Positions 9,008 through 17,227 of a DNA stretch of 64,000 nt are shown piece after piece. The notes under the pieces were generated by a model, which was not told where the DNA came from, made no database searches, and worked only from the letters and a program-made list of their open reading frames with translations. A program made the position numbers and the translations under genes. Each line of letters starts with the position of its first letter. Position 1 is the stretch's first letter. Source of the stretch: Flavobacterium sp. CS20 (GTDB lineage Bacteria > Bacteroidota > Bacteroidia > Flavobacteriales > Flavobacteriaceae). Location: NCBI RefSeq assembly GCF_018080005.1, contig NZ_CP073015.1, forward strand, positions 1,922,001 through 1,986,000, given 5' to 3'.

Positions 9008-11803
9008 CTACTTTGTTTCTGTAACATTGAGAGTTGCTCCTGTTTCTCCAGGTATAGGCACGCCATCTTGTGTCCATTGAAAAGTGAAGCCCGTTGGAGG
9101 TTGACCATTAAAAACTTCTAGTGTAACCACATCATCTTCACAAGCGACAGTATTGTCTAATACAAGTCTATCATCACCAACATTCGCCCCTAACTCAAAG
9201 CTACCTCCTTCTAAAAAAACTGCTGAATTCAAAATTGAGTCCGAAAAATCTGATATGGCTAATTTAATATGGTAAACCTGCCCAGGAATAACATCAGCTT
9301 GTGCAGTGAGCACTCTCATTTGACCATCATATTTGTGATAATTTGGTGGTACATTTGCACCATCAAAAAACTGAGGAAAAGCAAATTCTCCAAGAGAACC
9401 CGCACCACAACTATCATTAGTATGAACATTTACGGCACTAACAGGTACATTAGTTTCAGGAACTAAAGCGATATTTAATCCTCCTAAATCAAGCGTTAAA
9501 TCTGGTGTAGAAGGATTGGCGTCGTGATCATAATCATTAGTATTTGAAATACCTGGACCACTTAAAATGAATGCGAATGTATCTGCGTAGGTACATACAA
9601 AGCTTAAACTAGGAAAGTTATATTCATCAGATGCAAACAAATAATTAAAAGATATTTGATCCACAAATGGTGTAAAATCAAATTCTATGACCGTAGCATC
9701 ATTGGTAACACCACCACCAAGCGCACTTAAATCAGGATCACCTGGTCCAAAAGGATTTTCGGAAGGGATACCAGTAGGTATACCACTGACCCCTTCCGAA
9801 GCTAAAACTATTCCATCTTCAAAAGGAAAGTTAGAACAGCCTCTATTAAAATATCCGTAGCTGTCAAATCCCGCACTGGATGCTTCTGCACTTAAAGGGG
9901 AAATTATATTTTCAACAATAGAACAAGCGCCTTCAATTAAAACACCATTGACAAGCTGGTCTAAAGTAAACTGTGTGTCATCAACTAAAATTAAGTTCTC
10001 ACCAACAGTTATTGTAAAGGTTAAAGTCTCAAAACAACCAAAACTATCCGTTACTGTTAACTCAATATCAACATCACCAGAGTTTGTGAAAATTTGATCT
10101 ACGCTCTGACCAGTTAAAACAGCACCTTGAAAATTCCATTCATAAGTTAAGTCGTCAGTAATTCCACTTGAAGTAGTGGCATCTCCTACAAAAGTTATGG
10201 GTTGATTGATATTAACAAACTCTTGACCACTATTATCAGTAGAACAAATTGGGCTAATATTGGCGACTTCAGGCGTAATGGTTTGACAAGGTGGACGACA
10301 AGAAATGGCCGCTTCCCAACCTGGTGCATTGAAAAATGTGTTAGACGTAAAAACAACCGTTAAACATCCACTTGGGTTAGCATTGGTTGCGACAATTAAA
10401 TTTAGTTCTGGATTTCCTGCTAGTGTACCAGAAAAAGTTCCTAAAACAGCATTAGGATCTGCAGTATCAGCGTCGTATATAGTCATTTCGTCTACGCCGT
10501 CATTGGCTAAGGTAAATGCTGTAAACTCTAAAATGGTTTGCAGGTTTGGACCATCAGGGCAAATGGTGTAAACAAAATTTTCACCTGCTGTATAATTCCC
10601 ATCTTGCCCACCACTATCAAAGAAATTTCCACTACAGGTGTTTACTACTGGTCCATCACTAATCAAAAAACGCTCTTTACAGGAAATATAGGCACTCCAA
10701 CCTAAATCAGTGGTAGTGCCGTCTGATATAAACTCAACTGTCAAACAACCCGAAGGACTGCTCTCATTAGCAATGATGGATTGAAGTTCAGGGTTGTTTG
10801 CTAAATCGCCTGTAAAAGTTCCGATTTCAAAAGCGGGATCATTAGTATCGGAATCATAAATAATCATCGTATCAACCCCGTCTTGAAGCTGAAACTCTTC
10901 AAACTCTAAAACTGAAATATAATCAGGATCATCGGAACAAATGGTATAAACCAAGTTTTCATTGTTAGTATATTCAGCATTTGCACCACCGCTATCGGTA
11001 AATAGTCCATCGCAGGTATTCACGGTGTTGTTGCTTATAGGAAATGTGTTTTCTTGGCAATTAATTTCGGCTACCCAACCTAAATCAGTTGTTGAACCAT
11101 CTGAAATAAATTCAATGGTCAGACATCGCGTGGGATTATTTGCGGTTGCTGCAATCAGTTGAAGTTCAGGATTGTCAGCTAAATTTCCAGTAAACGTTCC
11201 AATTTCTGCAAGAGGGTCATTGGTATCAGAGTCGTAAATTATCATTGTATCAGTACCGTTTTGAAGTTGAAACTCCTGAAATTCCAAAATGGTAAATAAA
11301 TTAGAGGCATCAGGACAAATAGTGTAAATCTGATTTTCGTCATTAGAATAGTTCCCATCTTGCCCACCACTATCAAAGAAATTTCCACTACAGGTGTTTA
11401 CTACTGGTCCATCACTAATCAAAAAACGCTCTTTACAAGAAATGTAAGCACTCCAACCTATATCTGTAACGCTACCATCTGATATAAATTCAATGGTCAA
11501 ACAACCCGAAGGACTGTCTTCTGTTGCAATAATGGATTGAAGTTGTGGGTTGTTTGCTAAATCACCCGTAAACGTTCCAATTTCAAAAGCAGGGTCATTG
11601 GTATCAGAATCGTAGATAATCATTGTATCAACTCCATCTTGAAGTTGAAACTCTTGAAATTCTAAAACAGAAATAAAATCAGGATCATCAGAGCAAATGG
11701 TATAAACAAAGTTTTCGTTGTTGGCATATTCATCATTTGCACCACCAGTATCGGTAAAAAGACCTTCGCAAGTATTGACAGTGCCATTACTTATAGGAAA
11801 CAT
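9008..11803 (-). CDS. Giant T9SS adhesin, central fragment (CUB repeats, anchor-L domain)
   Basis: 931 codons ending at an in-frame TAG. Four CUB-like repeats of about 120 residues come first, alternating two sequence types (SNGTVNTCEGLFTDTGG and SDGPVVNTCSGNFFDSGG heads; shared IIYDSDTNDP core). Next is a PKD-like domain (LTYEWNFQGAVLTGQS), then a segment with the features of the choice-of-anchor L domain (DYDHDANPSTPDL, FLEGGSFELGAN) and an Ig-like start (FTFQWTQDGVPIPGETGATL). After the TAG the same frame carries on into the fragment ending at 3488. The frame is also open upstream of the first ATG; the preceding CUB repeats lie in other frames after a single-base shift near 11964-11970. 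It is a broken piece of one secreted adhesin, not an independent gene. Confidence 0.8.
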   Translation of the reverse strand: MFPISNGTVNTCEGLFTDTGGANDEYANNENFVYTICSDDPDFISVLEFQEFQLQDGVDTMIIYDSDTNDPAFEIGTFTGDLANNPQLQSIIATEDSPSGCLTIEFISDGSVTDIGWSAYISCKERFLISDGPVVNTCSGNFFDSGGQDGNYSNDENQIYTICPDASNLFTILEFQEFQLQNGTDTMIIYDSDTNDPLAEIGTFTGNLADNPELQLIAATANNPTRCLTIEFISDGSTTDLGWVAEINCQENTFPISNNTVNTCDGLFTDSGGANAEYTNNENLVYTICSDDPDYISVLEFEEFQLQDGVDTMIIYDSDTNDPAFEIGTFTGDLANNPELQSIIANESSPSGCLTVEFISDGTTTDLGWSAYISCKERFLISDGPVVNTCSGNFFDSGGQDGNYTAGENFVYTICPDGPNLQTILEFTAFTLANDGVDEMTIYDADTADPNAVLGTFSGTLAGNPELNLIVATNANPSGCLTVVFTSNTFFNAPGWEAAISCRPPCQTITPEVANISPICSTDNSGQEFVNINQPITFVGDATTSSGITDDLTYEWNFQGAVLTGQSVDQIFTNSGDVDIELTVTDSFGCFETLTFTITVGENLILVDDTQFTLDQLVNGVLIEGACSIVENIISPLSAEASSAGFDSYGYFNRGCSNFPFEDGIVLASEGVSGIPTGIPSENPFGPGDPDLSALGGGVTNDATVIEFDFTPFVDQISFNYLFASDEYNFPSLSFVCTYADTFAFILSGPGISNTNDYDHDANPSTPDLTLDLGGLNIALVPETNVPVSAVNVHTNDSCGAGSLGEFAFPQFFDGANVPPNYHKYDGQMRVLTAQADVIPGQVYHIKLAISDFSDSILNSAVFLEGGSFELGANVGDDRLVLDNTVACEDDVVTLEVFNGQPPTGFTFQWTQDGVPIPGETGATLNVTETK

Positions 11804-11934
11804 ATTTTCTTGACACTTAATTTCAGCTACCCAACCCAGGTCGGTTATTGAACCATCTGAGATAAATTCAAAGGTTAGACATCGAGTTGGGTTATTTTCG
11901 GATCTTGCAATAAGCTGGAGTTCAGGGTTATCGG

Positions 11935-12321
11935 CTAAATTACCTGTAAACGTTCCAATTTCAGCAGAGGGTCATTGGTATCAGAATCATAAACAATCAG
12001 GGTGTCAAAGCCGTCTTGAAGTTGAAACTCCTTAAATTCTAAAATGGTAAATAAATTAGAGACATCAGGACAAATGGTATAAATAAAATTTTCATTATCA
12101 GCGTAAGATCCATTTGTGCCACCAGAATCTGTAAATAAACCTACACATGTATTATCTGTTGTTCCATCTTCAATTGTAAATACATCTCCTTCTCGACAGG
12201 ATATGCTCGTCGCCCAACCTGTACTGACCGTAGAAGCATTTGAAATAAATTCAATAGTCAAACATCCAATAAAAACATCATTATTTGCGGTGATATATTG
12301 CGACTCAGGGTTATCTGCCAA
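11935..12321 (-). pseudogene. Giant T9SS adhesin, second CUB repeat fragment
   Basis: This frame carries the end of the first CUB-like repeat and most of the second (CREGDVFTIEDGTTDNTCVG ... IVYDSDTNDPL) and then falls out of frame. Compared with intact sister repeats, which read CCTCTTGCAGAAATTGG at this point, the copy here lacks one base at about 11964-11970; restoring it re-joins the frame to 9008-11803. The upstream end is likewise joined to the N-terminal fragment after one missing base near 12345-12352. There is no signal peptide or sensible start, so this is an internal part of the broken adhesin gene. Confidence 0.8.
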
Positions 12322-12338
12322 GCCTCCAGTAAAGGTTC

Positions 12339-12620
12339 CTATCTCTGCAGAGGGTCATTGGTGTCTGAATTATAAATAATCATTGTATCTCCATCGTCTC
12401 CAATATCAAATTCAGAAAACTCTAAAACAGAAAATCCAAACTCCTCAGGGCAAATCGTAAATACAAAACTCTCATTATTGTCATAGTCACCATTCAGTCC
12501 GCCCGTATCAAAAAAGTTGCCGCTACAAATATCAAACGAAGCATTTTGGATATTGAAATTTTGAGCGTAAGAACTAAAATAACTTAAACAAATGATAAAT
12601 ATGGTGTATATGTATTTCAT
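12339..12620 (-). pseudogene. Giant T9SS adhesin, N-terminal fragment with signal peptide
   Basis: 93 codons with a clean signal peptide (MKYIYTIFIICLSYFSS, cleavage after YAQ), followed by the first CUB-like repeat (FDICSGNFFDTGGLNGDYDN, MIIYNSDTNDPL). The frame terminates at a TAG created by a missing base near 12345-12352. This is the true 5' end of the adhesin that continues to 3488 (about 9.1 kb in total). With the shift uncorrected, only a short CUB piece would be exported. The start lies back to back with the Nfu gene (12697), leaving a 76-bp divergent promoter region. Confidence 0.82.
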
Positions 12621-12630
12621 TCAATTAATT

Positions 12631-12664
12631 TTGGTTCGTAAATATATATAATTCGTTAATTTTG
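12631..12664 (+). promoter_or_regulatory. Bacteroidota-type promoter of the Nfu gene
   Basis: A -7 element TAATTTTG (matching TAnnTTTG) lies at 12657-12664, with TTG at 12631-12633, a spacing of 23 bases, which is long. It is 32 bases before the Nfu ATG. A second TAATTTTG occurs at 12626-12633. Confidence 0.5.
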
Positions 12665-12696
12665 TGTTATCAAATTCAAAGAAAATTTAAAATATC

Positions 12697-13608
12697 ATGT
12701 CCAACCAAATAAAAACTGTTAAAACTTCTGATGAAAGTATCTTAAAATTTGAAGCTAACGACTTCTTAGTTAAGCATAATAGCTTTGAATTCCACAATAT
12801 AGAAGAAGCTAAAGACTCTGTTTTAGCCCAACAACTCTTTCATTTACCTTTTGTTAAAACGGTTTATATCGCTCAAAATTTTGTTGCGATTCAAAAATAC
12901 AATATTATAGAATGGGAAGATGTGCAACAAGAGCTCGCTGAACAAATTCAAAATTTTATCAACTCTGATCAAAATATTGTTGTAGAAAAGTCAGAACAAC
13001 CCAAAAAAATTCCCGTTACAGTTTATGCAGAGAGCACACCAAACCCACATGTAATGAAATTTGTGGCTAACAAAAAATTGGTTTTAAAACCTTTAGAGTT
13101 TAAAAGTATTGATGATACTTCAGAAGTGGAACTAGCCCAAAAATTATTTCACTTTCCCTTTGTGAAAGAAGTTTATATGGATGAAAATTTCATTTCTGTT
13201 CAAAAATACGATATGGCAGAATGGGATGATATTACCATGAAGTTAAGAGAATTTATTAGATCTTATTTAGAAAAAAATGCAGAGATAGTAAAATCTATTA
13301 AATCTAAAAACGTTCAACCTAATGAAAATATTTCAACTCAAACCAATACAACGACAAAAAATCTCCAAGGGATTTCTAAGCAAATTTCAGAAATTTTAGA
13401 AGAATATGTCAAACCTGCTGTAGCGAGTGATGGCGGCAATATTGTGTTTCAATCTTATGACGAAGACACCCAAGCCGTCCATGTTATTTTACAAGGTGCT
13501 TGTAGTGGTTGCCCTTCTTCAACTATGACTTTGAAAAATGGCATTGAAACCTTGCTTAAAGACATCTTGCCACAACAAGTGAATGAAGTGGTGGCAATAA
13601 ATGGATAA
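12697..13608 (+). CDS. NifU/Nfu-type Fe-S cluster scaffold with duplicated N-domain
   Basis: 303-residue Fe-S carrier that would receive clusters and pass them to apo-proteins in the cytoplasm. Two copies of the Nfu N-terminal domain are visible: residues about 15-90 (ILKFEAND ... LFHLPFVKTVYIAQNFVAIQ) and about 107-190 (TPNPHVMKFVANK ... LFHFPFVKEVYMDENFISVQ). A linker rich in Asn, Thr and Lys leads to the C-terminal NifU domain (about 225-303: VKPAVASDGGNIVF) with the cluster-binding CSGCPSS motif, Cys269 and Cys272. Single N-domains are more usual outside this phylum. It is transcribed alone, divergently from the broken adhesin. Confidence 0.92.
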   Translation: MSNQIKTVKTSDESILKFEANDFLVKHNSFEFHNIEEAKDSVLAQQLFHLPFVKTVYIAQNFVAIQKYNIIEWEDVQQELAEQIQNFINSDQNIVVEKSEQPKKIPVTVYAESTPNPHVMKFVANKKLVLKPLEFKSIDDTSEVELAQKLFHFPFVKEVYMDENFISVQKYDMAEWDDITMKLREFIRSYLEKNAEIVKSIKSKNVQPNENISTQTNTTTKNLQGISKQISEILEEYVKPAVASDGGNIVFQSYDEDTQAVHVILQGACSGCPSSTMTLKNGIETLLKDILPQQVNEVVAING

Positions 13609-14040
13609 AGCTGAGCATATTCATTTGCATGCCTTTACAATCTACAAGGGTTTGGTTGTATTGAGTGTTATCAGGTTTAGCACCACTCATCAAAGACAAG
13701 TGCCTGCCAAGCAGATAATCAAACACTTATGTTTAACTCAAGTCTTTTGGTGAATGCAAGAATAAACATTCACATCTCAATAAAGTTTATCCTGAAGTAT
13801 TAAAAGACTCGATGTTTAAACACATAAGACATCATATCTAATGAAATTGGAAATTATATCAAAGAGAAGAAATTTGCTTACGTGTTAAACTTAGTGATTT
13901 TAGTTTAAGAAAAAGAAATTGGTTTTTTTAATAAATCAAAGTATTTTTAAGCTTCCTTAACTTCAAATTAAACAAAAGAATATTTAATTTTACCCCAATA
14001 ATTATCAAACTTAAGCGTTAAATCATAAAACACTCTCATT
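13609..14040. other. 432-bp intergenic region, no gene recognised
   Basis: AT-rich, with stops in all frames at short intervals. A few short phrases look like remnants of coding sequence but match nothing I can name. No RNA gene was seen. The right end carries the 5' region of the transglycosylase gene. Confidence 0.5.
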
Positions 14041-15567
14041 TTGAACAAACAATATTTGATCATTTCTATTTGCTTTTTAATTACTAATTTTATTAATGCC
14101 CAAGACCAAAACATAAATTTTACCAATTCAAAACTTGATAAGGTCGTTTTAAAAGAAATGCAAATCGATACTTTGGTCTGGTATTTTGAAGATTTTAAAG
14201 AAAGTATTGTCATTGACTCCTCGTGGCAAAAATTACTATCAAATCAACAATTATTCAAACATCAACAAGACCTTTATGCAAATGAAAACTATATAGAAAC
14301 TGTTGACTATGAGTTATCAACCGATACTTTGAAGCATCGCTTAAGCTTATTAAATGCCAAAACGCCTTTAGATATTTCTTACAGTAAAGATTTAGAAAGT
14401 GTCATTCAATATTATCTCAAACGAGAAAAAGAAAAGACTGAAAAACTGATGCGTTTAAGTCAGTATTATTTTCCGATGTTTGAAAGTGTTTTTGATAAAT
14501 ATAATATTCCTTTAGAAATCAAACACTTAGCTTTAGTAGAATCGGCTTTAAACCCGAGAGCAAAATCTTGGGTAGGTGCAACTGGTTTGTGGCAATTTAT
14601 GTATTCTACTGGAAAAATGTATAACTTAGAAGTAAGCAGTTATGTTGATGAACGTATGGATCCTGTTAGGTCAACTGAAGCCGCGGCAAAATATCTCAAT
14701 CACTTATACAATATTTTTGAAGATTGGGATTTGGTACTAGCCGCTTATAATTCTGGTCCTGGCAATGTCAATAAAGCCATTAGACGCAGTGGAGGACAAA
14801 AAGATTATTGGTCAATCAGACCTTATTTGCCCAGAGAAACAGCTGGTTATGTGCCTTCTTTTCTGGCGATGCTATATATTTTTGAATATGCTGATGCTCA
14901 TGACTTTCAGCCTCAATCTTCGCCTATGCCATATTTGGCAACGGATACCATTCAAACTAAAAATTTAATTAAACTCGAACAAGTTGCTGAAATCACCAAC
15001 ACCGATATTGAATTTTTAAAGTTCCTCAACCCAAGTTATAAGTTGGGGATTATACCTTATGAACCTGAGAAAAATTACACCTTAAGATTACCCTATAAAG
15101 TCGCTGGCTTGTTTGTCGCCAATGAAGATAAATTTTACGATTATGCTCAAAAAGATATTGCTGCATCAGAAGAAACTTTACCTCAATATTATAAAGTCAG
15201 TGACAAAATTAGATACCGTGTCAAACGCGGAGATTATCTCGGCAAAATCGCCAGTCGATATGGTGTGCGAGTAAGCGAAATTAGACGATGGAATGGTATG
15301 CGAAACAACAGAATAAATATTGGTGATAGACTCACCATTTATCCTCGAAAGGCTAACTATACACAATCACCTAAACGTAAAATAAAAAACGATAAAAAAG
15401 ACCATCAATTATCGAAAAATCAAAAAATTTATGTGGTCAAACCAGGAGATTCTTTGTGGAGTATCTCCAAAAAATTTGAAGGTTTGAGTGTTGAAGATCT
15501 CAAAAAAATAAATAATATCAATAATACAACTTTAAAACCTGGAATGACTTTAAAGCTGAAGTCTTAG
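14041..15567 (+). CDS. MltD-like lytic transglycosylase with two LysM domains
   Basis: 508-residue secreted murein hydrolase. The TTG start gives a good signal peptide (NKQYLIISICFLITNF, cleavage after NAQ); no in-frame ATG lies just upstream. The SLT domain spans about residues 135-270, with catalytic Glu in LALVESALNPRAKSWVGATG, the GLWQFMYSTGKMYNL motif and AYNSGPGNVNKAI. Two LysM peptidoglycan-binding repeats follow (YRVKRGDYLGKIASRYGV and YVVKPGDSLWSISKKFEG). The family cleaves the MurNAc-GlcNAc bond to form 1,6-anhydro ends during wall remodelling. It stands alone, facing ald. Confidence 0.92.
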   Translation: MNKQYLIISICFLITNFINAQDQNINFTNSKLDKVVLKEMQIDTLVWYFEDFKESIVIDSSWQKLLSNQQLFKHQQDLYANENYIETVDYELSTDTLKHRLSLLNAKTPLDISYSKDLESVIQYYLKREKEKTEKLMRLSQYYFPMFESVFDKYNIPLEIKHLALVESALNPRAKSWVGATGLWQFMYSTGKMYNLEVSSYVDERMDPVRSTEAAAKYLNHLYNIFEDWDLVLAAYNSGPGNVNKAIRRSGGQKDYWSIRPYLPRETAGYVPSFLAMLYIFEYADAHDFQPQSSPMPYLATDTIQTKNLIKLEQVAEITNTDIEFLKFLNPSYKLGIIPYEPEKNYTLRLPYKVAGLFVANEDKFYDYAQKDIAASEETLPQYYKVSDKIRYRVKRGDYLGKIASRYGVRVSEIRRWNGMRNNRINIGDRLTIYPRKANYTQSPKRKIKNDKKDHQLSKNQKIYVVKPGDSLWSISKKFEGLSVEDLKKINNINNTTLKPGMTLKLKS

Positions 15568-15671
15568 TTCTAACTAAAAATGGTTTTTTGCCACAAATGA
15601 ACTGATAATTTCAACACACATTTGTACTTCTGCTACCTAAAAAACGAAAGCAACTACAAATCATTCAAATT

Positions 15672-16751
15672 TTAAAAAATTCCTTTCAATTCTTCTAATA
15701 CAATTTCCCCATTAGAAATATTAAGTCCTTTTTTTAGACGTGAATCTTTTTCAATTGCCTTTTCCCACCCCAAATCGGCTATAGATTTCACATATGGAAA
15801 AGTGACGTTTGTTAATGCCAAAGTAGAAGTATAAGGTACAGCACCAGGCATATTGGTCACACAATAATGCAAAACTTCATCGACGATATAAGTAGGGTTT
15901 TCATGGGTTGTAGGTTTTGTCGTTTCAAAACAACCTCCTTGGTCAACAGCCACATCTACCATAACTGTTCCGTGTTGCATGTCTTTAAGCATATCCCTTT
16001 TAATGAGTTTTGGGGCTTTGGCACCTGCTATCAGCACCGCTCCAATAATCAAGTCTGCATCTTTGATGTGTTTTCTGATATTGTATTCATTAGAAAATTC
16101 GGTAATGACGTGTGGTGGCATAATATCATTAACATATCTTAAGCGTTTCATATTAATGTCCATCATCACCACACTGGCACCAAGACCTCTTGCCATTTTT
16201 GCGACTTGAACGCCAACAACGCCTGCACCGATAACTAAAACTTTTCCAGGTGGAACTCCAGGTACACCACCCAATAAAATTCCCCTACCTTTAATGGGTT
16301 TTTCTAAAAATTTTGCACCTTGTTGAGTTGCCATCCGTCCTGCAATTTCTGACATTGGCGTTAGCAATGGTAAGTCGCCATCGTCGTCTTGAACCGTTTC
16401 ATAAGCTAAACAAACCGCTTTAGATTTTAGCATTGCTTTGGTTAGTGACTGACTTGAAGCAAAATGGAAATACGTAAATACAATTTGATTGCACTTTACC
16501 AAATCGTATTCTTTTTCAATAGGTTCTTTCACTTTGACAATCATTTCAGCGATGTCATAAACAGATTCAATGGAATCTAAAATTTGAGCACCAGCATTTT
16601 TATAATCGTTGTTGGTAAAACCGCTTGCTAAACCTGCATGAGATTGCACATAAACCATGTGCTTAGCTTTGACGAGTTCAAAAACACCAGCTGGTGTGAC
16701 GGAAACTCGACTTTCATTGTTTTTAATTTCAGTAGGAACGCCTATAATCAT
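15672..16751 (-). CDS. ald: Alanine dehydrogenase
   Basis: Catalyses reversible NAD-dependent deamination of L-alanine to pyruvate and ammonia. The N-terminus MIIGVPTEIKNNESRVSVTP, the catalytic Lys region (MIVKVKEP), the His in FTYFHFASSQ, the Rossmann motif VLVIGAGVVGVQVAK with its acidic end MMDIN, and the active-site Asp in MVDVAVDQGGCFETT are all present. At 359 residues it is slightly shorter than the typical 370. It is transcribed alone; a 476-bp non-coding stretch lies on its upstream side, which here separates it from the divergent-free T9SS array. Confidence 0.95.
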   Translation of the reverse strand: MIIGVPTEIKNNESRVSVTPAGVFELVKAKHMVYVQSHAGLASGFTNNDYKNAGAQILDSIESVYDIAEMIVKVKEPIEKEYDLVKCNQIVFTYFHFASSQSLTKAMLKSKAVCLAYETVQDDDGDLPLLTPMSEIAGRMATQQGAKFLEKPIKGRGILLGGVPGVPPGKVLVIGAGVVGVQVAKMARGLGASVVMMDINMKRLRYVNDIMPPHVITEFSNEYNIRKHIKDADLIIGAVLIAGAKAPKLIKRDMLKDMQHGTVMVDVAVDQGGCFETTKPTTHENPTYIVDEVLHYCVTNMPGAVPYTSTLALTNVTFPYVKSIADLGWEKAIEKDSRLKKGLNISNGEIVLEELKGIF

Positions 16752-17227
16752 AGTGGGTAGTTTTTAGTTGATAGTTAGTAGTAAGCATTTGTTAATTTAA
16801 AAAAATTAGTATTGATTTTGTGAGGGTAAATATATTTAAAACATATTTATAATTGAATAAACCCTATATAATTTTAGGGGGAAAATTAATTAATAAGATA
16901 AATAGGGTTGACTCCTTTTTTAAAATGGTGTTATGTGTTTTAATAGTCTTGATTTCAAAACCATTCACAACTTAAATTCAAAAGACTGCCTGCCTAGCCG
17001 AAGTGACAGGCTTAATTTTCCTGTCGTTTGATTCTCAGTGACGTGTTTTCACCGTCATGGCGAGGAAGCATCACGAAGCCATCTCATGTATCTTACCCGT
17101 AATGGTTTTCAAATCCCAAAACACTTCTACAAGGCTCAGTGCAATGCCTTTCAACTTTCAACTTCCAACTCATAAACTCATATCGGAGATCCCGAGAGGC
17201 TTTGCCGATTCGGGAAACTAAAAACAC
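16752..17227. other. 476-bp intergenic region between ald and the T9SS array
   Basis: No gene. The right half holds several palindromic scraps typical of Bacteroidota intergenic repeats, including the element at 17053-17088 and an imperfect hairpin with arms TCCCGA and TCGGGA near 17190-17216. The left part should contain the ald promoter on the minus strand. Confidence 0.6.
17053..17088. repeat. Dispersed intergenic repeat (GTCATGGCGAGG type)
   Basis: Reads CGTCATGGCGAGGAAGC then ATCACGAAGCCATCTC, closely resembling the widespread bacterial intergenic motif CGTCATTGCGAGG...GAAGCAATCTC. Only one copy was seen in this window. Confidence 0.6.
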
